Assembly (NCBI GenBank): GCA_002842345.1
Contig: PHCU01000015.1
Span: forward strand, 1-41,575
Direction of reading: 5' to 3'
DNA length: 41,575 nucleotides
From: Betaproteobacteria bacterium HGW-Betaproteobacteria-12
GTDB lineage: Bacteria; Pseudomonadota; Gammaproteobacteria; Burkholderiales; Rhodocyclaceae
A model generated the notes under the pieces. That model saw nothing but the letters and a program-made list of their open reading frames with translations. It searched no databases and was not told the DNA's origin. The position numbers and the translations under genes are program-made. Below are positions 7,119 to 14,960 of this stretch, one piece after another (the stretch's first letter is position 1; each line of letters begins with the position of its first letter).

Positions 7119-8616
7119 CGCGGTATTCGATCAGGCCGACGATCTTGTCGTCGAACTCGATCGGCCGAGGCACGCCGGTGATCGAGTAAATCTCGTCGCG
7201 CAGCTGGCGGATGTCCTTGACCGGCGCCCGCATGCGGATCAACTCTGCCTTCAGCTCCGGCAGCCGGTCGTTGACCGCGATGCCGCGCTCGGTGACGACG
7301 ACGCCGACCGTCTCGCCCGGCGTCGTGATGGTCGTCACGGCGTCGCGGACGATCGGCAGCCGGCCGCGAATCGACGGCGCGACGACGATCGACAGCCGGG
7401 CGCCGGCGGCGACGTCGCAATGGCCGCCGGTGTTGTGCAGCAGGTAGCCCATCGACTCGGTATTGACGTTGACGTTGAAATCGACGTCGACCTCGGTGGC
7501 GCTGAGGATCGCGCAATCGAGGCGGTTCACCACCGAGCCGCAGTTGAACGGGTTGGCGTAGGTGCCGGCCGTCATTTCCTGGTGCCGGCGATTACGGCCG
7601 ATCGACTCGACCGCCTTCAGGTCGAAGCACTGGACGTCGAACAGCGCCTCGAACAGGCCTTCTTCCAGCATGTCGACGAAATAGCCGGTGATGCCGCCGC
7701 AGCCGAAGCTGCCCTTGACCTGGCCCTGGCGCATCATGTCGCGGACCAGTTCGGCGACGGCCAGCGAAATGCCGCCGGTGCCGGTCTGGAAGGAGAAGCC
7801 GTCCTTCACGTAGCCCGAAGCGCGGATCACCATCGCCGCGTACTTGGCGATCTGCAGGCCGACCGGGTCGGTGGTGACGCGCGTCGTCGAGGAAACGATT
7901 TTCTTCGGGTCGCCGAGGCAGGGCACCTGGGCAACCAGATCGACCACCGTTTGCGGAATGCCGACCGGCACTGCCGGGAAGGGCACCAGGTTGTCGGTCA
8001 CGGCGACGACCTTATGCGCATGCTGCGCGTCGACCTGGGCGTAGCCGAGGCTGCCGCAGGCCGAGGGGCCGTAGTAGCCGTTGAAATTGCCGTATTCGTC
8101 GCAGCACGGCGCGGCCAGGAAGGCGACATCGACCGGCACCTCGCCGCAGATCAGCGCCCGCGCCCGGCCGCCGTGCGAGCGGACGACGACCGGGCAATCC
8201 AGTTCGCCCTTCGAGATCAGTTCGCCGATCAGGCCATTGACGCCGCATTCCAGGCCGCTGATGACGCCCTTGCGGATGTAGGGAATCAACTCGCTATGGA
8301 CGACGTGGATCGAGCTCGAGGCGAGCTTGATGTCGCGGATGCCGAGCGCGTCGATTTCCTTGACCAGCTCGTTGAGCAGATAGTCGCCGTTGCGCAGGCT
8401 GTGGTGGGTCGAGATGGTCATCCCGTCCTTCAGGCCGGAAGCGAGAATCGCCTCGCGCAGGCCGTTCACCAGCTTGCTGCCGTTGTGATTGAGGCGGCGC
8501 ATGGCGCGCGTCGAGCGTTCGGCGTGCGGCTGGCGCGACCACGGATCGCTGTACGGGGTCAGGCGGCGACCGGCGAAAGTTTCGGGAATGTCCCGGCCCA
8601 GGCTATTCAGTGCCAT
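7078..8616 (-). CDS. citF: Citrate lyase alpha subunit (citrate:ACP transferase)
   Basis: 512 residues, the usual length for CitF. The alpha subunit exchanges acetyl for citryl on the acyl carrier protein. Recognisable segments include STHHSLRNGDYLLN, CGVNGLIGELISKGELDCPVV (split here only for description), ACGSLGYAQVDAQHA, the glycine-rich FQTGTGGISLAVAE and FGCGGITGYFVDML. The start MALNSLGRDIPETFAGR matches the family N-terminus. It overlaps citE by 14 nt at its start and citX at its end, consistent with a tightly coupled operon. It looks intact. Confidence 0.95.
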   Translation of the reverse strand: MALNSLGRDIPETFAGRRLTPYSDPWSRQPHAERSTRAMRRLNHNGSKLVNGLREAILASGLKDGMTISTHHSLRNGDYLLNELVKEIDALGIRDIKLASSSIHVVHSELIPYIRKGVISGLECGVNGLIGELISKGELDCPVVVRSHGGRARALICGEVPVDVAFLAAPCCDEYGNFNGYYGPSACGSLGYAQVDAQHAHKVVAVTDNLVPFPAVPVGIPQTVVDLVAQVPCLGDPKKIVSSTTRVTTDPVGLQIAKYAAMVIRASGYVKDGFSFQTGTGGISLAVAELVRDMMRQGQVKGSFGCGGITGYFVDMLEEGLFEALFDVQCFDLKAVESIGRNRRHQEMTAGTYANPFNCGSVVNRLDCAILSATEVDVDFNVNVNTESMGYLLHNTGGHCDVAAGARLSIVVAPSIRGRLPIVRDAVTTITTPGETVGVVVTERGIAVNDRLPELKAELIRMRAPVKDIRQLRDEIYSITGVPRPIEFDDKIVGLIEYRDGSIIDVVRQVRQ

Positions 8617-9523
8617 GAATGTCTTCCTCGCTGATGACGATATCGATCAGGCCGTGGGCCTGGGCGGTGCGCAGGATGCGCGCCGAACGGATGACGATCG
8701 GGGCGTCGATCATCTTGCCCTTGAGCGAAATCACCCCGGTGCCCATCTCGCGGGCGCGCTTGATGGCGTCGATGACTTGCAGCGCGTACTCGACTTCCTC
8801 CGGTTTCGGCGCGAAGACTTCGTGGATGACGTCGATCTGGCGCGGATTGACCATGCATTTGCCGGTGAAGCCCAGTTTCTTGATCAGCTCGGTTTCGCGC
8901 CGCAGCGCCTCCATGTCGTTGACGTCGGCGAAAATCGAGTCGATCGCCTGGATGCCGACCGCCTTGGCGGCCCACAACACGCGCATGCGGGCGTTGAACA
9001 ATTCCTCGCCGCTCTTGGTGCGCTCGATTTCCATGGTCGCCGTGTAGTCCTCGGCACCGAAGGCCAGCCCGATCAGCCGGGTCGAGGCGCGCGCCGTGCT
9101 GGTCGCGTTGATCACCCCCTGCGCCGTCTCGATCGATGGCAGGATCTTGAAATGGCCGATATCGAGGCCGAGTTCCTCCTCGAATTCGGTCAGCAGCGTG
9201 TCCAGGCGCTCGACGATTTCCGGCGAATCGGCCTTGGGCAGGCGGATGCCGTCGGGCAGCCCGGGCAGCACGGTCTTCAGGTCGTCGAAAGCCCATTTGC
9301 TGTCGAGCCCGTTGATGCGGACCAGGATCTCCTTGTTGCGCTCCCGGTAATTGTCGAGAAAGCAGCGCACCAGAATGCGTGCCGCGTCTTTTTCGGCCAG
9401 CGGCACGGCATCCTCGAGATCGATCAGCACCGCATCGCATTCGAACAGCGGAATGTTCTGCAGCATCGACGGCATGTTGCCGGGCACGTAGAGCAATGAG
9501 CGGCGCAGGCGGAACGGGGTCAT
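8603..9523 (-). CDS. citE: Citrate lyase beta subunit (citryl-ACP lyase)
   Basis: 306 residues. CitE cleaves citryl-ACP into acetyl-ACP and oxaloacetate. The TIM-barrel HpcH/CitE features are visible: RSLLYVPGNMPSML, the metal-binding LIDLEDAVPLAEKD, the substrate Arg/Lys segment IRLPKAD, and GLAFGAEDYTATM near residue 180. Start ATG 9523 matches the family N-terminus; a much longer frame upstream is read-through of the PCC gene. Its ATG overlaps the stop of the PCC/DUF296 gene (ATGA), so that gene is inserted between citD and citE without breaking coupling. Confidence 0.95.
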   Translation of the reverse strand: MTPFRLRRSLLYVPGNMPSMLQNIPLFECDAVLIDLEDAVPLAEKDAARILVRCFLDNYRERNKEILVRINGLDSKWAFDDLKTVLPGLPDGIRLPKADSPEIVERLDTLLTEFEEELGLDIGHFKILPSIETAQGVINATSTARASTRLIGLAFGAEDYTATMEIERTKSGEELFNARMRVLWAAKAVGIQAIDSIFADVNDMEALRRETELIKKLGFTGKCMVNPRQIDVIHEVFAPKPEEVEYALQVIDAIKRAREMGTGVISLKGKMIDAPIVIRSARILRTAQAHGLIDIVISEEDIHGTE

Positions 9524-10005
9524 GGCGCGCCCTCCTCGTCGAAAAAGATGTTGGCGGTGCCGGCCGATTCGGAGCGGTGGCGGCTGACGCCCTCGAGCAG
9601 CTGTTCGGCAAGGACGATTTCGCAGCTGGCGAACACCTCGGCGTCCTGCATGTGGCCGCCGACCACGTCGCCCGACGACTTGCTGGCGATGATGTGCAGA
9701 TGGCAGACCGGAACGCCGTCCGCGTCGGGCACCAGGTTGCCGGTCAGGCCGAGCAGTTCGAGCGGCCCCTCGACGGCGTGCGGGGTCAGGCGCGCCGCGG
9801 TGATCGGCAGGCGGGCGCCGCTCTTGATGTCGTTGAGGTGCACGTTCTTGACCGAGCCGATCGCCGAAATGACCACCGCGTGGGTGATGTGCTCCCGTTG
9901 CGCGAAGCGGGAGAGCACGTCGATCAGGCGTTCGCCGGGCAGCAGCTTGAGCAGGAAGCGGCGCCCCTGGCGGTATTCCTTGTACCAATAACCGTGCTCG
10001 TTCAT
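9520..10005 (-). CDS. PCC/DUF296-domain protein inside the citrate lyase operon
   Basis: A 161-residue protein with one PCC (DUF296) domain, the fold also found in plant AT-hook proteins and many small bacterial proteins of unknown role. Seen here: HAVVISAIGSVKNVHL, LLGLTGNLV, the metal-site-like CHLHIIAS and the signature GGHMQDAEVFASCEIVLAEQ. There is no AT-hook or other DNA-binding segment, so a regulatory role is not implied. It overlaps citD upstream and citE downstream by 4 nt each, so it is made in step with the lyase subunits. I do not know this gene as a standard part of cit operons. Possible roles: assembly factor, metal or ligand sensor, or replacement for a missing maturation step. 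Confidence 0.85.
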   Translation of the reverse strand: MNEHGYWYKEYRQGRRFLLKLLPGERLIDVLSRFAQREHITHAVVISAIGSVKNVHLNDIKSGARLPITAARLTPHAVEGPLELLGLTGNLVPDADGVPVCHLHIIASKSSGDVVGGHMQDAEVFASCEIVLAEQLLEGVSRHRSESAGTANIFFDEEGAP

Positions 10006-10268
10006 GGCTGGCCTCCGGCCCGCTGCAGGGCGGCGGCGAGCCGCGCCTCGATCGCGTAGTCGAGCGCGCCGCGATCGTTGACGCTGACCCGCAGGTGCTT
10101 GGCGCCATGCTTGGCCAGCACCGCCTCGATCCGGGCGCGGATCAGGTGCTCGAACTGCTGTTTGACCGTCGATTCGATCTCGATCGAGAGCGCGTCGGCC
10201 GGCTCGACGATGACCATCAGGTCGCTGGATTGCATGGTGCCGGCCTGGCCCCTGCGCTGGATTTTCAT
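10002..10268 (-). CDS. citD: Citrate lyase gamma subunit (acyl carrier protein)
   Basis: 88 residues. CitD carries the phosphoribosyl-dephospho-CoA arm. The context AGTMQSSDLMV places a serine at position 14, the residue modified in the E. coli protein (AGTLESGDVMI). The C-terminal half shows VSVNDRGALDYAIEARLAAAL, matching the conserved V-D-D-K-G-A-L-D motif of the family. It overlaps citC upstream and the PCC gene downstream by 4 nt each. Intact. Confidence 0.93.
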   Translation of the reverse strand: MKIQRRGQAGTMQSSDLMVIVEPADALSIEIESTVKQQFEHLIRARIEAVLAKHGAKHLRVSVNDRGALDYAIEARLAAALQRAGGQP

Positions 10269-11119
10269 CGGATGCCTCCTGGATTCGGGTGGGGGTGGAA
10301 CGCGGAACTGAGGGCGGCCGGCGCGATGCCGTGGGCCGCCAGGATGCGCTGCGTCGCGGCCATTTCACCGGCAGTTTCGGCGGCCGCTTCGCTGTCGGCA
10401 AAGCAGCGGACGATGCCAAAAAAGGGGGCAATTCGCGCCGCGAACAGCGTCGCGTCGAGTTCGGCGCCGATGCGCGCCAGCGGCGCGTCGGCCGGCAGAA
10501 AATAGGTCGGGACGCGGGCGCCGCTTCGGTATGGCCCGCTATCGACGACGATGGTGTCGGCGATGCCGCGCGTGGCCTGGCGCAGGCGCTCGCTGCGCCC
10601 GGCGGCGCCGTCGACGAAGAGGTACAGGTGGTCGGCCCGACGCGCCGCGGCTTCGATCTGCGGCCGACAGTCGCCGGCCGCCGCCGCGTCGTCGACGAAC
10701 AGCGCGCCGTTGGCGCCCGGCCGGCACAGCGCCTGCTGCGCCGCCAGCCAATGGCGCAGACCATGGCCGAATTCGAGCCAGGCGACCGCGTCCTGCGCCG
10801 CCAGGCGGGTGAAATTGAGCGTTTCGAAGCTGCGCGCCAGCGGCGGCTTGGTGTAGATGAACAAGGTTGCGCAGCCGGCCTCCAGACCATTGGCGACCAG
10901 CGCCGAAACAATCTCGCCGAGCAGCGAGCCGCCGCGGTGCGCAGCAGCGACGGTCAGCATCTTCAGGACGTTGCCGGCGCGGGCGCCGACGGCGACCAGT
11001 TCGCCGTCGTCGTGGCTGCCGAACAGCGCATCGAAGCCGGCTTCGTAGCGCAGGCCGTGGCCCTCGATCAAGGCGCGGGCGCTGGCGAGGTCGGCGGCGG
11101 CGGTCAGTGGCACGATCAT
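10265..11119 (-). CDS. citC: CitC-like protein with degenerate adenylyltransferase motifs
   Basis: CitC (citrate lyase ligase) acetylates the prosthetic group of CitD using ATP and acetate. The GNAT-like N-terminal half is preserved (GNVLKMLTVAAAHRGGSLLG; LFIYTKPPLARSFETLNF). The C-terminal nucleotidyltransferase half aligns by eye with the E. coli enzyme, but the ATP-binding NANPFTNGHRYL becomes DDAAAAGDCRPQ, GTEPF becomes DSEAA, and the terminal ISASRVR segment is absent because the protein stops about 60 residues early. Start ATG 11119 gives 284 residues; a TTG at 11155 would overlap the 43-aa ORF. Position first in the lyase operon and the alignment support the family call; activity as a ligase is doubtful. 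Confidence 0.8.
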   Translation of the reverse strand: MIVPLTAAADLASARALIEGHGLRYEAGFDALFGSHDDGELVAVGARAGNVLKMLTVAAAHRGGSLLGEIVSALVANGLEAGCATLFIYTKPPLARSFETLNFTRLAAQDAVAWLEFGHGLRHWLAAQQALCRPGANGALFVDDAAAAGDCRPQIEAAARRADHLYLFVDGAAGRSERLRQATRGIADTIVVDSGPYRSGARVPTYFLPADAPLARIGAELDATLFAARIAPFFGIVRCFADSEAAAETAGEMAATQRILAAHGIAPAALSSAFHPHPNPGGIR

Positions 11120-11141
11120 GGCGGGGCTGCGGTGGGGCGCG

Positions 11142-11273
11142 TCAGTTGTAGCCAAGCACGGCCACGGTGGCGACTTCTTCCTGCGGCCCGCCGGCTTTGG
11201 CGCCGGCGCTGGCGGGGGGCAACGGGCGGCGGGTGGGCGGCTGGCGGGTGATCGGTGTCGGGGCGAGATGCAT
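11142..11273 (-). CDS. 43-aa peptide gene heading the citrate lyase operon
   Basis: An ORF of 43 codons starts at ATG 11273 behind a good ribosome site (CAGGAG, 6-7 nt spacing) and ends 22 nt before citC, which has no ribosome site of its own. The peptide begins MHLAPTPITRQPPTRRPLPP, is Pro/Arg rich in its first half, and ends EEVATVAVLGYN. The arrangement suggests a translated leader that couples or controls citC translation, or a small partner protein. No family recognised; too short for standard gene calls. Confidence 0.5.
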   Translation of the reverse strand: MHLAPTPITRQPPTRRPLPPASAGAKAGGPQEEVATVAVLGYN

Positions 11274-11322
11274 GCGGGTCTCCTGGGTAAATGGGTGAGG
11301 GAGCGGAGTCAGCGCCGGCTTA

Positions 11323-11436
11323 GCCGCGCCGCCAGCGCGTGCACGATCGGCAGGCGCCGGAACCGGCTGTACAGCGCCGGACCGCCGACGGTGACACTCA
11401 TTTCGGCCATACCGCCGGGCGCCGCGGCCAGCGACG
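11323..11436 (-). pseudogene. Remnant of the 3' end of an AbrB-family gene
   Basis: This segment matches 12601-12787, the 3' end of the intact AbrB-family gene, with roughly 10% mismatches and an internal deletion of about 68 bp whose ends are two copies of CGGTGA. It encodes only the last few dozen residues (MAEMSV..., then the C-terminal ...ALAARLSRR) before its own stop. It lies within 10 bp of the end of the amidohydrolase gene, so the amidohydrolase sits between a broken and an intact AbrB 3' end. The level of divergence suggests recombination with a related locus, not a recent tandem duplication. Confidence 0.75.
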
Positions 11437-11440
11437 CTTT

Positions 11441-12460
11441 TCAGTTCTTCGTCAGCGGAAAGCCAAAGACCTCGGCCGGGTTGTCCTGGAGAATGGCCCT
11501 TTGCTCTGTCTTGCTCGGGAACCAGGTCTCGAGGCGTTTGAAGAGCAGGGCGTAATCCTCACTGTCTTCGCAGGCCGTAGGCATGTTCTTGCAGCCGGTG
11601 TAGGGATAGTCGGAACCCCAGAGCAGGCGGTTGATCCCGAAGTGCTCCCTGGCCTGGCGCGCGTATTCCGTCATGATCTCCTCGCTCACGCCAAGCCGGT
11701 ATGAGCCTGAGACTTTCATCCACACACGCCCGCTTTCACCGGCTTTCAGCACGGCTTTCCAGCCGGGGTCGTTGAGGTTCAGCTTCTTGTCGGGGCGCGA
11801 GAAGTGATCCACGACAATGCGGCAGTTGGTCTTGAGCAGCGTCGCGATGAGGCCCACCCACTGCTCGCCGCCCTGCTGCGCTTCAATGTGCCAGTCGTGG
11901 TCGCGCATGAATTTCCAGAGCTTCCGGAAGCCGGGCGTGCCGGTTTCCATATCCATGGCGGCATTGATCGCGGCCAACTGCTCGGGCTTCTGTCCTTGCA
12001 GATTCAGACGAATGCCACGGATCCCGATGTCGTGGTAGCGCTGCAAGATATGATCGTCGAAGGAGGCCTCGTCGAGAGAACCGTCGGCGTTGGTGAGGAC
12101 GAGCACGCCGCGCAGATGGTCATGCTTCTTGACCAGATCGACGATGTACGAGTTGTCCGTGCCCATGAAGCTGACCTGGACCAGCACGCCGTAGTCGATG
12201 CCGTTCTTCCGCCATTCGCTCTGCAATTTGTCGAATGGCAGGACGCCCTCCGGCGTGTACCTGCGGGGTGCCGGTGCGCACGCCGATGTGTCGGCGCCGC
12301 CACCGGATTTGCTGGCGTCGTAGCAGTTCACCCAGGCATGCGTATGCGTGTCGGCTCGGGTGAAGCCTTCTCCCGCATAGGCCGCTGTGGCATTGAGCAC
12401 GGCGAGGCCGGTGATGACTGGCATCAGTACGGCAATGAGCTTTGCTCCAGGATTGGTCAT
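11441..12460 (-). CDS. Exported amidohydrolase (TIM-barrel, Amidohydrolase_2 type)
   Basis: 339 residues with a cleavable signal peptide (hydrophobic core IAVLMPVITGLAVL, probable cleavage after AYA at 29). The mature part starts with the metal motif DTHTHAW (His39, His41) and continues with HIEAQ, IVVDHFSRPD and GSDYPYTG, the layout of amidohydrolase-2/lactonase-like enzymes that hydrolyse or decarboxylate cyclic acids. It should act in the periplasm, perhaps on a lactone or tricarboxylate-like compound, but the substrate is unknown. Start 12460 has GGAGG 9 nt upstream. Base composition is less GC-rich than the flanking cit and AbrB genes. A GAAAGC-N5-GAAAGC box lies about 100 bp upstream, so it appears to be controlled with the tct genes. 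Confidence 0.85.
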   Translation of the reverse strand: MTNPGAKLIAVLMPVITGLAVLNATAAYAGEGFTRADTHTHAWVNCYDASKSGGGADTSACAPAPRRYTPEGVLPFDKLQSEWRKNGIDYGVLVQVSFMGTDNSYIVDLVKKHDHLRGVLVLTNADGSLDEASFDDHILQRYHDIGIRGIRLNLQGQKPEQLAAINAAMDMETGTPGFRKLWKFMRDHDWHIEAQQGGEQWVGLIATLLKTNCRIVVDHFSRPDKKLNLNDPGWKAVLKAGESGRVWMKVSGSYRLGVSEEIMTEYARQAREHFGINRLLWGSDYPYTGCKNMPTACEDSEDYALLFKRLETWFPSKTEQRAILQDNPAEVFGFPLTKN

Positions 12461-12541
12461 TTTTTGTCTGCCTCCGTTGAGAGATATTTTTCGCGCTGCT
12501 CAGGTTCAGTCCGCTTGGCTTCCCCCGGGTACGCCAGATGA

Positions 12542-12573
12542 ACCTTACGGAGTTTTGCTTTCGTTCCGCTTTC
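12542..12573 (-). promoter_or_regulatory. Putative TctD box and -10 upstream of the amidohydrolase
   Basis: Read on the minus strand, GAAAGC-GGAAC-GAAAGC (12573-12557) is followed after exactly 9 nt by TAAGGT (12547-12542), a plausible -10. The same geometry occurs at the solute-binding protein and tctC promoters. Direct 6-bp half-sites with an 11-bp period are what OmpR-family response regulators such as TctD bind. Confidence 0.65.
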
Positions 12574-12580
12574 GTCAGCC

Positions 12581-13672
12581 TCAGGGGCAGCGGCGATTCG
12601 GCCGCGCCGCCAGCGCCTGGACGACCGGCAGGCGCAGGAACAGGCCGCACAGCGCCGGACCGCCGACGGTGAGCAGGGCGAGGCGCAGCACATGCGTCGC
12701 CGTGACCAGCGGCACGCTCCAGTGCAGCACGGCGGCGGTGACGCTCATTTCGGCCATGCCGCCGGGCGCCGCGGCCAGGGCTAGCGACGGCAGCGGCACG
12801 CCGCTCAGGGCGGCGAGCAGCCAGGAGCCGGCAGCGCACAGCAGCAGCGTCAGGCCGGTGGCGATGGCGGCGACGCCGAGAAAGCGCGGGGCAGCGCGAA
12901 AGAACGACGGCGTGAAGCGGCTGCCGAGGGCGACCCCGAGCAACAGCTGGCCGCCATTGACCGCCCAGGCCGGTGGCGGGGCGAGCGCCACGCCGCCGGC
13001 GGTCAGCGCGCCGACGGCGGCGATCGGGCCGAGCATCCAGGCATTGGCGATGCGCAGTCGGGCAAAGAGCAGGGCGCCGACCAGCGCCACGCCGAGCAGT
13101 ACGGCCAGTGTCGCCGGGGCGGCCGCGGCGGCCGGTGGCGGCAGCAGGTCGGTGCCATTGCCGGCCCAGTGCACGAAGACGAAGGGCACGATCAGCACCA
13201 CCAGCGCGACGCGCAGCGCCTGGGCGGCGGCGACGCGATCCACGGCAGCGCCGCCGCGTTCGGCGAGGACGACCATTTCCGATGCCCCGCCGGGAAGGGC
13301 GGCGAACAGCGCGGTGGCCGGGGTGACCGCAGCCCAGCGCAGCAGCACCAGGGCGCACAGCAGGCCGATGCCGACCGAACCGGCAGCAATCAGGACGATC
13401 GGCCCGGCGCGGGCGGCGAGTTCGGCGATCACCGGCGGCGTGAAATGCAGGCCGAGGGCGCTGGCAATCAGCCATTGGCCGAGTTGCCGGCCGCCGTTCG
13501 GGCATTCGAGTTTGGCCCCGGCCAGGCGCAGGCTGGCGACGGCGAGCAGCGGGCCGAGCAGCCAGGGCAGCGGCATCTGCAACTGCCGGGCGAGGGCGCC
13601 GGCGGCGACGGCCAGCAGCAGCGCCGGGGCGATGCGGCGGGCGAAGCGGGGCAGTGGTGGGAGTGGTGGCAT
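12581..13672 (-). CDS. AbrB-family integral membrane protein (putative transporter)
   Basis: 363 residues, almost wholly hydrophobic, with about ten predicted helices. It shows the internal duplication of the AbrB/ammonia-monooxygenase-like family: PLPWLLGPLLAVASLRLAG ... LGLHFTPP in the first half and NAWMLGPIAAVGALTAGG ... LGSRFTPSF in the second, each followed by a PGG motif (LPGGASEMVVLAE; APGGMAEMSVTAA). Such genes often sit beside tripartite tricarboxylate transporter clusters; their substrate is not established. Start 13672 (MPPLPPLPRFARR) has only a weak ribosome site. Its 3' end is duplicated in degraded form at 11323-11436. A possible 29-codon ORF at 13681-13770 precedes it and is not called. 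Confidence 0.85.
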   Translation of the reverse strand: MPPLPPLPRFARRIAPALLLAVAAGALARQLQMPLPWLLGPLLAVASLRLAGAKLECPNGGRQLGQWLIASALGLHFTPPVIAELAARAGPIVLIAAGSVGIGLLCALVLLRWAAVTPATALFAALPGGASEMVVLAERGGAAVDRVAAAQALRVALVVLIVPFVFVHWAGNGTDLLPPPAAAAAPATLAVLLGVALVGALLFARLRIANAWMLGPIAAVGALTAGGVALAPPPAWAVNGGQLLLGVALGSRFTPSFFRAAPRFLGVAAIATGLTLLLCAAGSWLLAALSGVPLPSLALAAAPGGMAEMSVTAAVLHWSVPLVTATHVLRLALLTVGGPALCGLFLRLPVVQALAARPNRRCP

Positions 13673-13807
13673 GGTGGCGGTCAGCGGGCAGGGAAGGCGA
13701 AAAGACAGGCATGCGGCGTCCGCCCCGGCGCAAGAAGGCCGGCCGCCAGGAGGGGGGCGTCGGGGTTCATGGCAAAGGCTCCGGGCCGCGCTCGGCGGGA
13801 CGGGGGA

Positions 13808-14899
13808 TTACTTCGCCTTGACCGTGCTATTCCACTGCTTGAGGAATTCCAGGCGCTTGGCCTGGTCGAGGTAGGTCAGCAGGCCGGTGCCGATCTGCAC
13901 CGGCCGCAGCGCCGCGCCGAGCTGCTGCTGCAGGCCGCTGGCCGTGGTTTCGCCGGCGACGTCGGGGCGGATGGCGTAGAGCTCCGCCTTGCTGGCGATG
14001 ATCTCCTGGCCGCGCTTGGACAACACGAAATCCAGCCACAGCTTGGCGGCATTCGGATGCCGCGCGTTCCTGGCGATGAACATGACGCGGCTGAGTACCA
14101 GCGTGTAGTCGCGCGGCAGCACGATGCCGAGCGCCGGGTCCTTCTTGGCGCGGGTCAGCGCATAGGCGGCGTTGACGTTGTAGCCGATCAGGTGCTCGCC
14201 GGAGGCGATGCGCTCCATCATCGTCGCGGTCGTCGGCAGCCCCTTCGCCTGGACGGCGCCGAGCGCCTTCTGCAACTCGGCGAAGCCGGCGGCATTGGCA
14301 TGCTTGTCCTGGGTGATCAGCATGAAGCCGACACCGGATTTCTCTGGGTCGTAGGTATTGACCCGGCCCTTGAGCTGTTCGGGCCGGGCGTTCAGCAGCC
14401 GGACCAGTTCGGCGTGACTCTGCGGCACGTCGGCAGCCGGCAGCAGGCGCTTGTTGTAGACGAAGCCGATCGGCTCGTAGGTGGTGCCGAAGGCCTCGTT
14501 CTTCCAGTTGGCCCAGTCCGGCAGCTGCGCCGTTTCGGCCGAGCGGTGCGGCTGGGCGTAGCCGTCGTTGACCAGCTTGACCTGCAGGTCCATCGCCGAC
14601 GACCAGGTGACGTCGGCCGAATCGCCGCCGCCGGCGCCGACTTCGGCGACGAAGCGGTTGTACAGCTCGGTGGTGCTCATGTCGCTGTAGTCGACCTTGA
14701 TCGCCGGGTACAGGCTGCGGAATTCGCGGATCAGGTGGCTCGCCTGTTCGCTGTCGGTGACGCCATAGATGATCAGCTTGCCTTCGTTGCGGGCGCCGGC
14801 GATCAGCTCGCTGGCCGACTGGGCACCGGCCGGGGCGCCGGCGCCGAGGGCGGCCAGGGCGAGCAGGCCGCGCAGGAAGATGCGACGCGTGAACTTCAT
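13808..14899 (-). CDS. Periplasmic solute-binding protein (ABC family 1 / Fe(III)-type fold) without its own permease
   Basis: 363 residues from ATG 14899, which has GGAGA at good spacing. The N-terminus TRRIFLRGLLALAALG is a twin-arginine-like signal ending at GAQ. The mature protein (ASELIAGARNEGKLIIYGVTDSEQASHLIREF cut here in description; YSDMSTTELYNRF; GEHLIGYNVNAAYAL; MFIARNARHPNAAKLWLDFVLS) belongs to the family-1 solute-binding proteins used for iron, phosphonate or carboxylate import. No ABC permease or ATPase adjoins it. It is divergent from tctDE and has two TctD-like boxes in its promoter, so it may present ligand to the TctE sensor instead of feeding a transporter. That role is inference. 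Confidence 0.85.
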   Translation of the reverse strand: MKFTRRIFLRGLLALAALGAGAPAGAQSASELIAGARNEGKLIIYGVTDSEQASHLIREFRSLYPAIKVDYSDMSTTELYNRFVAEVGAGGGDSADVTWSSAMDLQVKLVNDGYAQPHRSAETAQLPDWANWKNEAFGTTYEPIGFVYNKRLLPAADVPQSHAELVRLLNARPEQLKGRVNTYDPEKSGVGFMLITQDKHANAAGFAELQKALGAVQAKGLPTTATMMERIASGEHLIGYNVNAAYALTRAKKDPALGIVLPRDYTLVLSRVMFIARNARHPNAAKLWLDFVLSKRGQEIIASKAELYAIRPDVAGETTASGLQQQLGAALRPVQIGTGLLTYLDQAKRLEFLKQWNSTVKAK

Positions 14900-14960
14900 G
14901 TTGTCTCCATCCGGTTTATTTTGCATGGGCGCTCAGCCTTTGGCGAGCGCTGTGCTCCCG

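Noticed and set aside
12457..12580. Coding fragment upstream of the amidohydrolase (short hydrophilic frame ending STEADKK)
   Set aside because: It overlaps the regulatory box and promoter and is only the tail of a shadow frame of the AbrB gene.
13681..13770. 29-codon ORF before the AbrB-family gene (starts MNPDAPLL)
   Set aside because: GGAG is near the start but the peptide is unremarkable and so short that chance is likely; mentioned only in the AbrB entry.
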